From: Pseudomonadota bacterium
GTDB taxonomy: Bacteria > Myxococcota > Myxococcia > Myxococcales > Myxococcaceae
Direction of reading: 5' to 3'
NCBI GenBank assembly: GCA_023424585.1
Contig: JAFADT010000029.1
Coordinates: 1 to 13,832, forward strand
DNA: 13,832 nt
The translations under genes were made by a program, and so were the position numbers. The notes below the pieces were generated by a model. It was not told the DNA's origin and made no database searches. It worked only from the letters and a program-made list of their open reading frames with translations. Positions 1 to 6,719 of the stretch are shown here, in pieces (the first letter of the stretch is position 1; each line of letters starts with the position of its first letter).

Positions 1-96
1 TCCCGGGCCCGGGAGGACCTGTCTGCTTGCCCGTCCGGCTGACAGGAGCCACCCGCCGCGGGAAGCCGGGCCGGGCCGGGGCGCGTTGCTCTCTCC
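1..96. other. Leader region of the DUF4091 gene with palindromes
   Basis: This stretch upstream of the first gene opens with a perfect 14-bp palindrome (TCCCGGGCCCGGGA, 1-14). A spaced inverted repeat follows, CCTGTC (18-23) and GACAGG (41-46). The arms resemble the hairpin arms found again at 2201-2302. No convincing -35/-10 pair or Shine-Dalgarno sequence is visible before the ATG at 97. The window edge cuts off whatever lies upstream. Confidence 0.35.
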
Positions 97-2118
97 ATGG
101 CCTCGACCCGACCGTTCCATGCCGCCCTGCTGTCGCTGACCCTGGCCCTGCCGGCCTTCGCGGCCGGGCCCGCGGTATGGGGCGAGGGGATGATGGTGAA
201 GGTGCGGCCGGGGAGCGCCGCCCGGAGCGCCACCGAGGTGCGGCTCACCGCCGCGCGCAACGAGTTCGTCTCCTTCCAGGTGGCGCTGCACGGCGGCGAC
301 ACGGGGCTGAAGGGCGTGCGAGCGAAGCTGCCCGCGCTGGAGGGCCCCGCGACGCTGACGGGGCCGGACGTGACGCTGTACCGCGAGGCGCTGCTCACCA
401 CGAAGCAGGCGTCGGTGGCGGGAGAGCCGGTGGGCGCGTGGCCGGACGGCCTGGTGCCGGACAGGGACGAGCTTGCCGGTGAGACGCGAAACGCCTTCCC
501 CTTCGACGTGCCCGCGGGCGAGTCGCGAGCCCTCTGGGTGGACGTGCACGTGCCCCAGGGCGCGCCCGCAGGCGACTACACGGGCACGGTGACGGTGGAG
601 GCGGACGGGGGCTTCCAGCGGCAGGTGACCGCGAGGCTGACGGTGGTGGACGCGGCGCTGCCGAGCACGTCCTCGCTGCCCTCTGCGTTCCTGCTCTGGC
701 CGCCGCACGTGTGCCGCGCGCACATGGGGCGCGAGGACTGCACGGCGGAGGAGCTGCAACCGCTGCTGGAGCGCTACCAGCGGATGGCCCTGGAGCACCG
801 CTTCACGCTGTCCAGCCTCTTCCCGCGCAAGCCGTGGCCGCCGGAGTGGCGCGGCTTCGACGCGACGTGGGGACCGTACATGGAAGGCACCGCGCCCACG
901 CGGCTGCCGGGCGCGAGGATGACGAGCCTGGAGTACGTGGGGCCGCTCGACGCGGCGAACCTGAAGGACTTCACGGCGCACATGAAGGACAAGGGCTGGC
1001 TGGACCGGGCCTACGTGCAACTGGGGGATGAGCCGCCCTACGGCACGACCTTCGCGCAGGTGCAGGCGAACGGGGACCTGGTGCGCCAGGCGGCGCCCGG
1101 CCTGCGCACGATGCTGACGACGAACTCGCGTGAGCTGAAGGCCAACGACCTGGGAGACCGGGTGGACGTGGTGGTGCCGCTGGTGAACCACCTGGACGGC
1201 ACGGACGCGAACTTCCGGGGTGACCAGCGCGAGACGTACACGGCCTTCCTGAAGCGTCCGGGAACCGCGTTGTGGATGTATCAGAGCTGCATGAGCCACG
1301 GCTGTGCGTATGGGACCAACGCGCCGGAGAACAAGCCGGGCGCGGGCTGGCCGTCGTACATGCTGGACCGGTCGGCGGCGAAGGCGCGCGCCATGGAGTG
1401 GGTGACGTACCTCGAAGGCGCGACGGGCGAGCTGTACTACCAGACGGTGGGCATGCTCTCCACGGCGTGGGCGGACCAGTACCGCTACAACGGCAACGGG
1501 GACGGGACGCTCTTCTACCCGGGCACGCCCCAGGCGATTGGGGGCAAGACGGACGTGCCGGTGGCGTCGATGCGGCTCAAGCTCCTCCGCCAGGGCATGC
1601 AGGACTACGAGTGGCTCAAGGCGGTGGGTGACGCGGGAGACCCGGCCTTCGCGCGCAAGGTGGCCCGGGACCTGATTCCGGCCGCGTCGCGGGTCTCGGA
1701 CGACGGCGCCGCCTTCGATGCGGCGAGGCTGAAGCTCATCCAGCGCTACGAGGAGCTGACCGCGGGCCAGAAGCCGGATGAAGGCACGCAGCCGCCGGAC
1801 GCGGGCACCCAGCCGCCGGGGACGCCGACGGACGGGAGCACGCAGCCGCCGGGGACGCCGACGGACGGGAGCACGCAGCCGCCGGAGACGCCGACGGACG
1901 GGGGCACGGCGCCCACGCCGGACGAAGCCTCGGGAGGTCCATCGCAGAGGCCGTCCGATGTGACGCCAGACGCGGTCTCCGACGCCCAGTCGGGCGGATG
2001 CAGCACGGGCGGAGGCGGCACGGCGGCGATCGCGGGGGGCCTGTTGTTCGCGGCCTGGGCGCTCGGCGGCATGCGTCGTCGTCACGCTCGCGTGACCGTG
2101 CCCGCCCGGAGGCGGTAG
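97..2118 (+). CDS. Secreted DUF4091 / GH123-like protein with MYXO-CTERM anchor
   Basis: A 673-residue exported protein, probably a carbohydrate-active enzyme held at the cell surface. Residues 1-22 form a signal peptide with likely cleavage after Ala-Phe-Ala. The middle matches DUF4091: Gly-Asp-Glu-Pro-Pro at 310-314, and the family's closing signature at 493-507, where an Arg and the segment LRQGMQDYEWL are visible. In related GH123 hexosaminidases an Asp-Glu pair is catalytic, so D311/E312 are candidate catalytic residues. Residues about 564-625 are a Pro/Thr/Gly/Asp linker with repeated PPGTPTDGS units. The C-terminus is a MYXO-CTERM-type sorting tail: Cys635 after Gly-Gly, a Gly/Ala/Leu-rich membrane segment, then RRR. 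In myxobacteria such tails are processed by a myxosortase. The ATG at 97 is chosen because it gives a complete signal peptide, although no clear ribosome site precedes it. The substrate is unknown. Confidence 0.88.
   Translation: MASTRPFHAALLSLTLALPAFAAGPAVWGEGMMVKVRPGSAARSATEVRLTAARNEFVSFQVALHGGDTGLKGVRAKLPALEGPATLTGPDVTLYREALLTTKQASVAGEPVGAWPDGLVPDRDELAGETRNAFPFDVPAGESRALWVDVHVPQGAPAGDYTGTVTVEADGGFQRQVTARLTVVDAALPSTSSLPSAFLLWPPHVCRAHMGREDCTAEELQPLLERYQRMALEHRFTLSSLFPRKPWPPEWRGFDATWGPYMEGTAPTRLPGARMTSLEYVGPLDAANLKDFTAHMKDKGWLDRAYVQLGDEPPYGTTFAQVQANGDLVRQAAPGLRTMLTTNSRELKANDLGDRVDVVVPLVNHLDGTDANFRGDQRETYTAFLKRPGTALWMYQSCMSHGCAYGTNAPENKPGAGWPSYMLDRSAAKARAMEWVTYLEGATGELYYQTVGMLSTAWADQYRYNGNGDGTLFYPGTPQAIGGKTDVPVASMRLKLLRQGMQDYEWLKAVGDAGDPAFARKVARDLIPAASRVSDDGAAFDAARLKLIQRYEELTAGQKPDEGTQPPDAGTQPPGTPTDGSTQPPGTPTDGSTQPPETPTDGGTAPTPDEASGGPSQRPSDVTPDAVSDAQSGGCSTGGGGTAAIAGGLLFAAWALGGMRRRHARVTVPARRR
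1807..1905 (+). repeat. Three tandem 33-bp in-frame repeats (Pro/Thr linker)
   Basis: Three consecutive 33-bp units lie at 1807-1839, 1840-1872 and 1873-1905. A partial unit precedes them at about 1786-1806. The unit length is a multiple of three and encodes the 11-residue block TQPPGTPTDGS, the third copy with Glu for Gly. They form the flexible linker between the enzymatic domain and the membrane-sorting tail. The copies differ by only a few bases, so copy number may vary between strains. Confidence 0.9.
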
Positions 2119-2434
2119 TCGCGGGGAAGGCACGCGAGGCGTGCACGCCTGCCGCGACGCGCCATGCCGGCGGGCCCCCTGCCGGAGGCAGACCGCGAAA
2201 ACCTGTCCTACTGTCGGACAGGTCTTGGAGAACCGCGGCCCGGACCCTGCCGCCCCGCTGCCGGAGGCGAACCGCACGAACCTGTCCGACAGTAGGACAG
2301 GTTTGGGAGAACCGCGGCCCGGCCCCCCGGCCCTGGCGGCCAGCCTGGGCCCGTGTCGGACCGGGGAGGTACAAGCCTGGCTGCCTGCCCGGAAGCCCCG
2401 CGCAGGTCCGCGACGCCATGCTAGAGGGCGACGC
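2119..2434. other. Gene-free interval between the DUF4091 gene and the GNAT gene
   Basis: This 316-bp stretch holds no gene I can support. A perfect 14-bp palindrome (AGGCGTGCACGCCT, 2137-2150) lies 19 bp after the stop codon and could form a GC-rich hairpin, but no T-tract follows. The paired repeat units at 2179-2322 come next. The last 110 bp contain no recognisable promoter; a weak GAGGG at 2424-2428 precedes the GNAT start. Confidence 0.6.
2179..2322. repeat. Two-copy direct repeat, 79-bp period, with oppositely oriented palindromic cores
   Basis: Two 65-bp units (2179-2243 and 2258-2322) share their flanks in direct orientation: CTGCCGGAGGC on the left and GAGAACCGCGGCCCGG on the right. 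Each contains a 23-bp core (2201-2223 and 2280-2302) with 8-bp arms ACCTGTCC / GGACAGGT around a 7-nt centre. The centre reads TACTGTC in copy 1 and GACAGTA in copy 2, so the second core is the exact reverse complement of the first. Each core can form its own hairpin in RNA, or the two can pair over all 23 bases. Possible roles are bidirectional terminator, protein-binding palindrome or dispersed intergenic repeat. Confidence 0.85.
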
Positions 2435-2959
2435 ATGAGCACGGACGTGGTGAAGCGCGCCGTCATCCGCGAGGCGCGGCCCGAGGACGACCAGGCGATT
2501 GGCGAGCTGTTGGTGGAGGCCTACGTCACGCAGTACGCGAAGAAGCTGCCGGAGGTCGTCTACTCCGACGAGCGCAAGGCGTTCCTGCGCGACGTCGCCT
2601 CCCGGCGGAAGGTGTGCACCCTCCTCGTGGCGGAAGTGGACGGCGAGGTCGCGGGCACGGTGGCCCTGTACCCGCCCGGCGCGCCCGGCTCCGAGGCGTG
2701 GCTTCCCCGCACGGCGGACCTGCGCGCGCTGGCCACGTCGGTGCGCTACCACGGTCAGGGGCTGGCCCAGCCGCTGCTGGCGGAGTCGGAGGTCCTGGCG
2801 AAGCGCTGGGGCGTGGACGCCATCTCCCTCCACGTGCGCCAGGGCGCGGTGGGAGTCGCGCGCATGTACCAGCGCCGGGGCTACCAGCGGGCACCCGAGG
2901 GTGACATGGACCATCGTCCGGAGGTGTTCCTGGAGGCGTACCTGCTGCCCCTGAAGTGA
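2435..2959 (+). CDS. GNAT family N-acetyltransferase
   Basis: A 174-residue protein of normal length for a single-domain GCN5-related acetyltransferase, expected to move an acetyl group from acetyl-CoA to an unknown amine substrate. The fold order is visible: the first strand and helix (about 9-32), the central strands around LLVAEVDGEVAGTVALY (63-79), and the acetyl-CoA pyrophosphate loop R-x-x-G-x-G at 104-109 (RYHGQG) followed by a Leu-rich helix. The late motif VARMYQRRGYQR (141-152) has the usual Tyr and Gly-Tyr of the family. The ATG at 2435 is preferred because the protein begins there with the canonical first strand and a GAGGG lies 6 bp upstream. The frame stays open further upstream, but that part reads through the repeat units. 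It stands alone, with 316 bp before it and 179 bp after it. Confidence 0.85.
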   Translation: MSTDVVKRAVIREARPEDDQAIGELLVEAYVTQYAKKLPEVVYSDERKAFLRDVASRRKVCTLLVAEVDGEVAGTVALYPPGAPGSEAWLPRTADLRALATSVRYHGQGLAQPLLAESEVLAKRWGVDAISLHVRQGAVGVARMYQRRGYQRAPEGDMDHRPEVFLEAYLLPLK

Positions 2960-2980
2960 CGCCCGTCAGGCGGGGGCGTC
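2958..2980 (+). terminator. Possible hairpin terminator after the GNAT gene
   Basis: A perfect 7-bp stem, GACGCCC / GGGCGTC with a 9-nt loop, starts inside the stop codon of the acetyltransferase gene and is followed by only TTC. The position fits a terminator. The T-tract is almost absent, so this is a structural suggestion only. Confidence 0.4.
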
Positions 2981-3138
2981 TTCAACCGTGGAGAGCGCAT
3001 CCCGTCTGACGCCGGAGGGTCCGCGAAGGCTTGCGTGACCCGGGCACCGGAGGGGATCGCGCGCAGGCGTCGTGGCGTGCGCCCTGCCCCGGAAGGGGCG
3101 CCGGTCGGCACGCCGACCCCATCCCCGGTGTTCCCCTC

Positions 3139-4368
3139 ATGATGATCCCCATTCCCGAGCAGTCGCTCGTGTTGCTCCTCGGTCCATCCGGTTCCGGCAA
3201 GTCCACGCTGGCGAACGCGCACTTCCTCCCGGAGGACGTGCTGCCCGGCACGGGCAACGAAAAGAAGCTCCACGACGAGGTGTCGCGAAGGCTCGCGCGC
3301 GGCACGCTCACCGTCATCGACGGCGTCCCGCTCAGCGCCGAAGCGCGTCGTCATTACGTGACCCTGGCGCGCGAGCACCACGTGGCCCTGGTCGCGGTGG
3401 CCATGGACACGCCGGAGGCGCTCTGCCTGGAGCGCAACCGCGCTCGCTCCGGGGCGCACGCCAGTCCCCGCGCGCTGCGCAACCAGGTGCAGCAGCTCCA
3501 GAACGCGCTGAAGGGGCTGGCGAAGGAGGGCATCCGGCACGTGCACGTGCTCACGCCGGAGACGGTGGAGGCGGTGGCGTTCGAGCACCGCCCGCTGCCC
3601 AGCCATCGCCAGGACGAGCACGGCCCCTTCGACCTCATCGGAGACATCCACGGGTGCTTCGATGAGCTGAAGGCCCTGCTGACGGAGCTGGGCTACACGG
3701 TCGCGCCGAGAGCGGACGGCAGCCCCGGCTTCGACGTGGGCACGCCCGGCGGGCGCAAGGTGGTGTTCCTGGGCGACCTGGTGGACCGGGGGCCGGGCGT
3801 GGTGGACGTGCTGCGGCTGGTGATGGGCATGGTGGAGGCGGGCACGGCGCTGTGCGTGCCGGGCAACCATGAAATCAAGTTGCTCAAGAAGCTGCGGGGC
3901 AAGGACGTGCGCGTGGCGCGCGGGCTCGCGATGACGCTGGAGCAACTGGAGCGGGAGCCGCCCGGCTTCCCGCTTGCCGTCGCGGACTTCATCGAGGCCC
4001 GCTCGCCGCACTACGTCCTGGATGACGGCCGCCTGGTGGTGGCGCACGCGGGCCTGAAGGCGTCCATGCACGGCCGGGACACCCCCGAGGTGCGCGACTT
4101 CGCCCTCTACGGCGAGACCACGGGTGAAGCGGACGCCTACGGCCTGCCGGTGCGCGCCGACTGGGCGCGCGACTACAGCGGTGAGGCCACGGTCGTGTAC
4201 GGCCACACCTCCGTGACGGAGGCCGAGTGGGTGAACAACACCCTCTGCCTGGACACGGGCTGCGTGTTCGGAGGGAAGCTGACCGCGCTGCGCTATCCGG
4301 AGCGGCAGCTCGTCTCCGTGCCCGCGCGTCGCGAGTACTGGAGGTCACGGAGCCACGCGACCGCGTGA
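3139..4368 (+). CDS. Pnkp-like polynucleotide kinase/phosphatase without ligase domain
   Basis: A 409-residue protein with two domains. Residues 1-160 form a P-loop kinase fold with Walker A GPSGSGKS at 15-22. Residues 163-395 form a binuclear metallophosphoesterase: D169/H171 in GDIHG, D213 and R217 in GDLVDRG, N243/H244 in GNHE, H303 in AHAG, H356 in YGH and D372 in DTG. The spacing and closing segment (NNTLCLDTGCVFGGKLTAL) match the central phosphatase of bacterial Pnkp, the RNA end-healing enzyme of the Pnkp/Hen1 system. Two parts of Pnkp are missing. There is no C-terminal ligase domain. The kinase lacks the Asp-x-x-Arg acceptor motif, with about 18 residues fewer after the P-loop. The phosphatase should therefore work and the kinase may not. 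ATG 3139 gives the N-terminus expected for the family; an in-frame TTG at 3031 would add 36 atypical residues. No Shine-Dalgarno is obvious. No Hen1 neighbour is present. Confidence 0.85.
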   Translation: MMIPIPEQSLVLLLGPSGSGKSTLANAHFLPEDVLPGTGNEKKLHDEVSRRLARGTLTVIDGVPLSAEARRHYVTLAREHHVALVAVAMDTPEALCLERNRARSGAHASPRALRNQVQQLQNALKGLAKEGIRHVHVLTPETVEAVAFEHRPLPSHRQDEHGPFDLIGDIHGCFDELKALLTELGYTVAPRADGSPGFDVGTPGGRKVVFLGDLVDRGPGVVDVLRLVMGMVEAGTALCVPGNHEIKLLKKLRGKDVRVARGLAMTLEQLEREPPGFPLAVADFIEARSPHYVLDDGRLVVAHAGLKASMHGRDTPEVRDFALYGETTGEADAYGLPVRADWARDYSGEATVVYGHTSVTEAEWVNNTLCLDTGCVFGGKLTALRYPERQLVSVPARREYWRSRSHATA

Positions 4369-4454
4369 AGGGAGACGAAGGCGGCCCGCCGCGCGGGAGG
4401 ACACCGGGGGTGCGGCCCGCCGCTCCCTCGCGGTCTCGGTGAGGACCGTTGAAA

Positions 4455-4481
4455 CACGTGAAACCCCATGGGTCTCATGTG
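4455..4481. promoter_or_regulatory. 27-nt imperfect dyad upstream of the small helical gene
   Basis: CACGTGAAACCC and GGGTCTCATGTG flank a 3-nt centre (CAT). Of 12 positions per arm, ten pair exactly, one is G-T and one is mismatched. It lies 86 bp after the stop of the Pnkp-like gene and 67 bp before the ATG at 4549. It could be an operator for the downstream gene or a hairpin ending the upstream transcript; no T-run follows. Confidence 0.4.
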
Positions 4482-4548
4482 ACAGGGGCCACGCCAGCAC
4501 GGTGGGAAAGGTGCATGTGCCCCGGGGCGGGCTTACCGTGTAGGGCCC

Positions 4549-4989
4549 ATGTCCCTCCGCAAGGACTTCATCGAGCGCGCCATCGAGCAGTTCGTCGCCG
4601 CCATCGCCAGCCTCCTCAAGGCTCGGAAGGAGAAGCGGTACGGGGACGCACGCAACCTCATCCGCGACACCGCCCTCACCGTGCTGGGCATGGAGTACGG
4701 CGCGCTCGTCCTCGCGGACGCCGAGTCCACCTCGCGCCTGCTGGGCACCGCCTCGCGCGTGCGCATGCTCGCGAAGCTGGTGCGCGAGGACGGCGAGCTG
4801 ATGCGCGAGCAGGGCGACCCGCTCACCGCCGACTCGCGCTTCCTGCTGTCGCTGGAGCTCTACCTGGAGGCCATCTCCATGGGCCTCAACCCGGACACAG
4901 AGGACGCCACCGCCATCGCGGAGCTGCGCGCCACCACGGACACCACCGCCATGTCGGAGCGGCACCAGCGGATGCTCTCCCAGGCTTGA
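4549..4989 (+). CDS. Small all-helical protein of unknown function
   Basis: A 146-residue protein with no signal peptide and no strongly hydrophobic membrane segment. I do not recognise it with certainty. The pattern of charged and hydrophobic residues suggests an all-helical fold: an amphipathic first helix (DFIERAIEQFVAAIASLL), a second with RNLIRDTALTVLGMEYGALV at about 35-54, and later helices rich in Arg and Glu. The opening resembles small bacterial proteins grouped as DUF6483, but that is a weak impression. The ATG at 4549 opens a frame with strong third-position GC; no clear ribosome site precedes it. It is monocistronic by spacing (180 bp before, 174 bp after). Nothing in the neighbourhood points to a role. 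Confidence 0.7.
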   Translation: MSLRKDFIERAIEQFVAAIASLLKARKEKRYGDARNLIRDTALTVLGMEYGALVLADAESTSRLLGTASRVRMLAKLVREDGELMREQGDPLTADSRFLLSLELYLEAISMGLNPDTEDATAIAELRATTDTTAMSERHQRMLSQA

Positions 4990-5163
4990 CGAAGCGCGGC
5001 GCGCACGTTCGCGCACCCGCGCATCGGTCCGGTTTGCGACACATCCACAGGGGGGACGCCATGGCTTCCGATCAAGCAATGACACGGTGACGCCCCCCGA
5101 CTTGCCCCGGCTTCCGGCTTTGCGTCTATCCTTGCCGTCCATCTGTCACGCAACACCGGGGGG
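4990..5163. promoter_or_regulatory. Likely promoter region of the mmsA-urc cluster
   Basis: This 174-bp gap is the only space from which the four-gene cluster could be transcribed. The best promoter-like pair is TTGCCC (5102-5107) and TATCCT (5127-5132), but the 19-bp spacing is longer than ideal. A G6 run (5050-5055) and a C6 run (5093-5098) could pair around a 37-nt loop. No riboflavin (FMN) riboswitch is recognisable, which argues against a role in riboflavin synthesis. Confidence 0.25.
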
Positions 5164-6654
5164 GTGCGCGTGTCCTTTGTTCGGTTACCCGAGAGCGTCG
5201 TCCCGTGTCGCAACCTCGTGGGCGGAGAGTGGCTGTCTCCGACGGAGGGTCCCTCGCAGGAGGTCCGCAGTCCCTACACCGGCGGGCTCATCGGCCGGGT
5301 GCCGCTGACCACCGCCGCGGGGGTCGCCCGGGCCGTGGAGGCCGCGAAGGCCGCCGCGCAGGGCTGGCGCGTCACCCCCCTGCGCGAGCGCACCCAGCTC
5401 CTGCAACGCTTCCGCGCGCTGCTCGAAGCAAACCTGGAGCGCCTCGCGCACCTGGCCGCGAGCGAATCCGGCAAGACGGTGGCGGAGGGCCGCGCGGGGC
5501 TGCTCAAGGGCCTGGAGGTCTGTGACTTCGCGCTGTCGCTCCAGAACCTGGACAGCGGCGCGCACCTGGAGGTGAGCCGGGGCATCACCTGTGAATACCG
5601 CCGCGAGCCCCTGGGCGTCGTCGCCGGCATCACGCCGTTCAACTTCCCCGCGATGGTGCCCCTGTGGCTGTTCCCCATCGCCGTCACGGTGGGCAACGCC
5701 TTCATCCTCAAGCCGTCGGAGAAGGTGCCGCTCACCGCGACCGCGCTGGGCGAGCTGATGGTGGAGGCGGGCTATCCGCCCGGCGTCTTCTCCGTGGTGC
5801 ACGGCGCGAAGGCCGCGGTGGACGCGCTCCTGGAGCACCCGGACGTGAAGGCCGTGGCCTTCGTGGGCTCGTCCCCCGTCGCGCGGCACGTCTACGTGGA
5901 GGGCAGCCGCCACGGCAAGCGCGTGCTGGCGCTGGGCGGCGCGAAGAACCACCTCATCGTCGCGCCGGACGCGGATCCGGACCTCACGCCGCAGGCGGTG
6001 GTGGACTCGTTCACGGGCTGCGCGGGCCAGCGCTGCATGGCGGCCAGCGTGCTGCTCGCGGTGGGGGACGTGCAGCCGCTGGTGGACGACATCGTCCGTC
6101 GCGCGGCCCGCCTGGAGGTCGGCCCGGGCATGGGCGCGCTCATCGACCGGGGCGCGGTGGACCGGCTGGAGACGGCCATCGCGAAGGCCCAGGCGGACGG
6201 GGCGCGCGTGCTGCTGGACGGGCGCGGCAGGCGGCCCGCGGGCGAGGCCTACGCGAACGGCCACTGGCTGGGCCCCACGGTGCTGGACGGCGTGCGCCCG
6301 GACATGGAGGCCGCGCGGCGCGAGCTGTTCGGCCCGGTGCTGTCCATCGTGCGGGTGCCCACGCTGTCGGCGGCGCTCGCCGTGGAGAACGCGTCGCCCT
6401 ATGGCAACGCGGCGTCCATCTTCACCACCAGCGGCGCGGTGGCGCAGACGGTGGTGGAGGGCGCGAAGGCCGGCATGGTGGGCGTGAACGTGGGCGTGCC
6501 GGTGCCGCGCGAGCCCTTCTCCTTCGGCGGTACGGGCGACTCGAAGTTCGGCCACGGCGACGTCACTGGACCGTCGAGCCTCGACTTCTGGAGCCAGCTC
6601 AAGAAGGTGACCCGCAAGTGGTCCGCGCGCACCGACGGCTCGTGGATGAGCTGA
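5164..6654 (+). CDS. mmsA: CoA-acylating methylmalonate/malonate semialdehyde dehydrogenase
   Basis: A 496-residue cytoplasmic aldehyde dehydrogenase of the MmsA subfamily. It oxidises methylmalonate or malonate semialdehyde with NAD+ and CoA to propionyl-CoA or acetyl-CoA plus CO2. Visible features are Asn160 in TPFNFPA, Lys183 in LKPSE for the cofactor, and catalytic Cys291 in GCAGQRCMA. The segment GGAKNH at 258-263 has Asn where ordinary aldehyde dehydrogenases have the general-base Glu, a hallmark of this subfamily. The ending (NVGVPVPREPFSFGG, then SKFG.GD.TG and FW...KKVTRKW) is also diagnostic. The start is a GTG at 5164 after a G-rich stretch; GTG 5170 is equally possible. The urc1-like gene begins 65 bp downstream. 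In valine or inositol breakdown mmsA sits with other genes; here the likely substrate is malonate semialdehyde released from uracil, which is inference. Confidence 0.93.
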   Translation: MRVSFVRLPESVVPCRNLVGGEWLSPTEGPSQEVRSPYTGGLIGRVPLTTAAGVARAVEAAKAAAQGWRVTPLRERTQLLQRFRALLEANLERLAHLAASESGKTVAEGRAGLLKGLEVCDFALSLQNLDSGAHLEVSRGITCEYRREPLGVVAGITPFNFPAMVPLWLFPIAVTVGNAFILKPSEKVPLTATALGELMVEAGYPPGVFSVVHGAKAAVDALLEHPDVKAVAFVGSSPVARHVYVEGSRHGKRVLALGGAKNHLIVAPDADPDLTPQAVVDSFTGCAGQRCMAASVLLAVGDVQPLVDDIVRRAARLEVGPGMGALIDRGAVDRLETAIAKAQADGARVLLDGRGRRPAGEAYANGHWLGPTVLDGVRPDMEAARRELFGPVLSIVRVPTLSAALAVENASPYGNAASIFTTSGAVAQTVVEGAKAGMVGVNVGVPVPREPFSFGGTGDSKFGHGDVTGPSSLDFWSQLKKVTRKWSARTDGSWMS

Positions 6655-6704
6655 CGTCGCGGCTTCCCCCATTCCCAGACATCTGCATTTCCCGCGCGCC
6701 CCTC

Positions 6705-6711
6705 AAGGAGG
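6705..6711 (+). promoter_or_regulatory. Strong ribosome binding site deciding the urc1 start
   Basis: AAGGAGG lies 8 bp before the ATG at 6720. It fixes that ATG as the start although the frame stays open more than 1 kb upstream, inside mmsA. Confidence 0.85.
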
Positions 6712-6719
6712 GTGCACCC

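Noticed and set aside
1786..1905. Possible CRISPR-like repeat array
   Set aside because: The repeats are contiguous, have no spacers, and lie in frame inside a coding region as a protein linker.
2141..2434. In-frame extension of the acetyltransferase N-terminus by 98 residues
   Set aside because: It translates the repeat units and palindromes, has no GNAT homology, and the fold begins properly at 2435.
3139..4368. Complete Pnkp/Hen1 RNA repair operon
   Set aside because: No hen1 methyltransferase gene lies beside it, the ligase domain is absent and the kinase motif is incomplete. The methyltransferase at 11438 is distant and of ordinary class I type.
4381..4423. Direct repeat GCGGCCCGCCGC (4381-4392 and 4412-4423) after the Pnkp-like gene
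   Set aside because: It is a short low-complexity GC word, easily expected by chance in this composition, with no convincing hairpin.
5664..6719. Long open frame upstream of urc1 suggesting a fusion protein
   Set aside because: It lies out of frame inside mmsA, has Gly/Ala/Arg shadow composition, and a strong AAGGAGG fixes the urc1 start at 6720.
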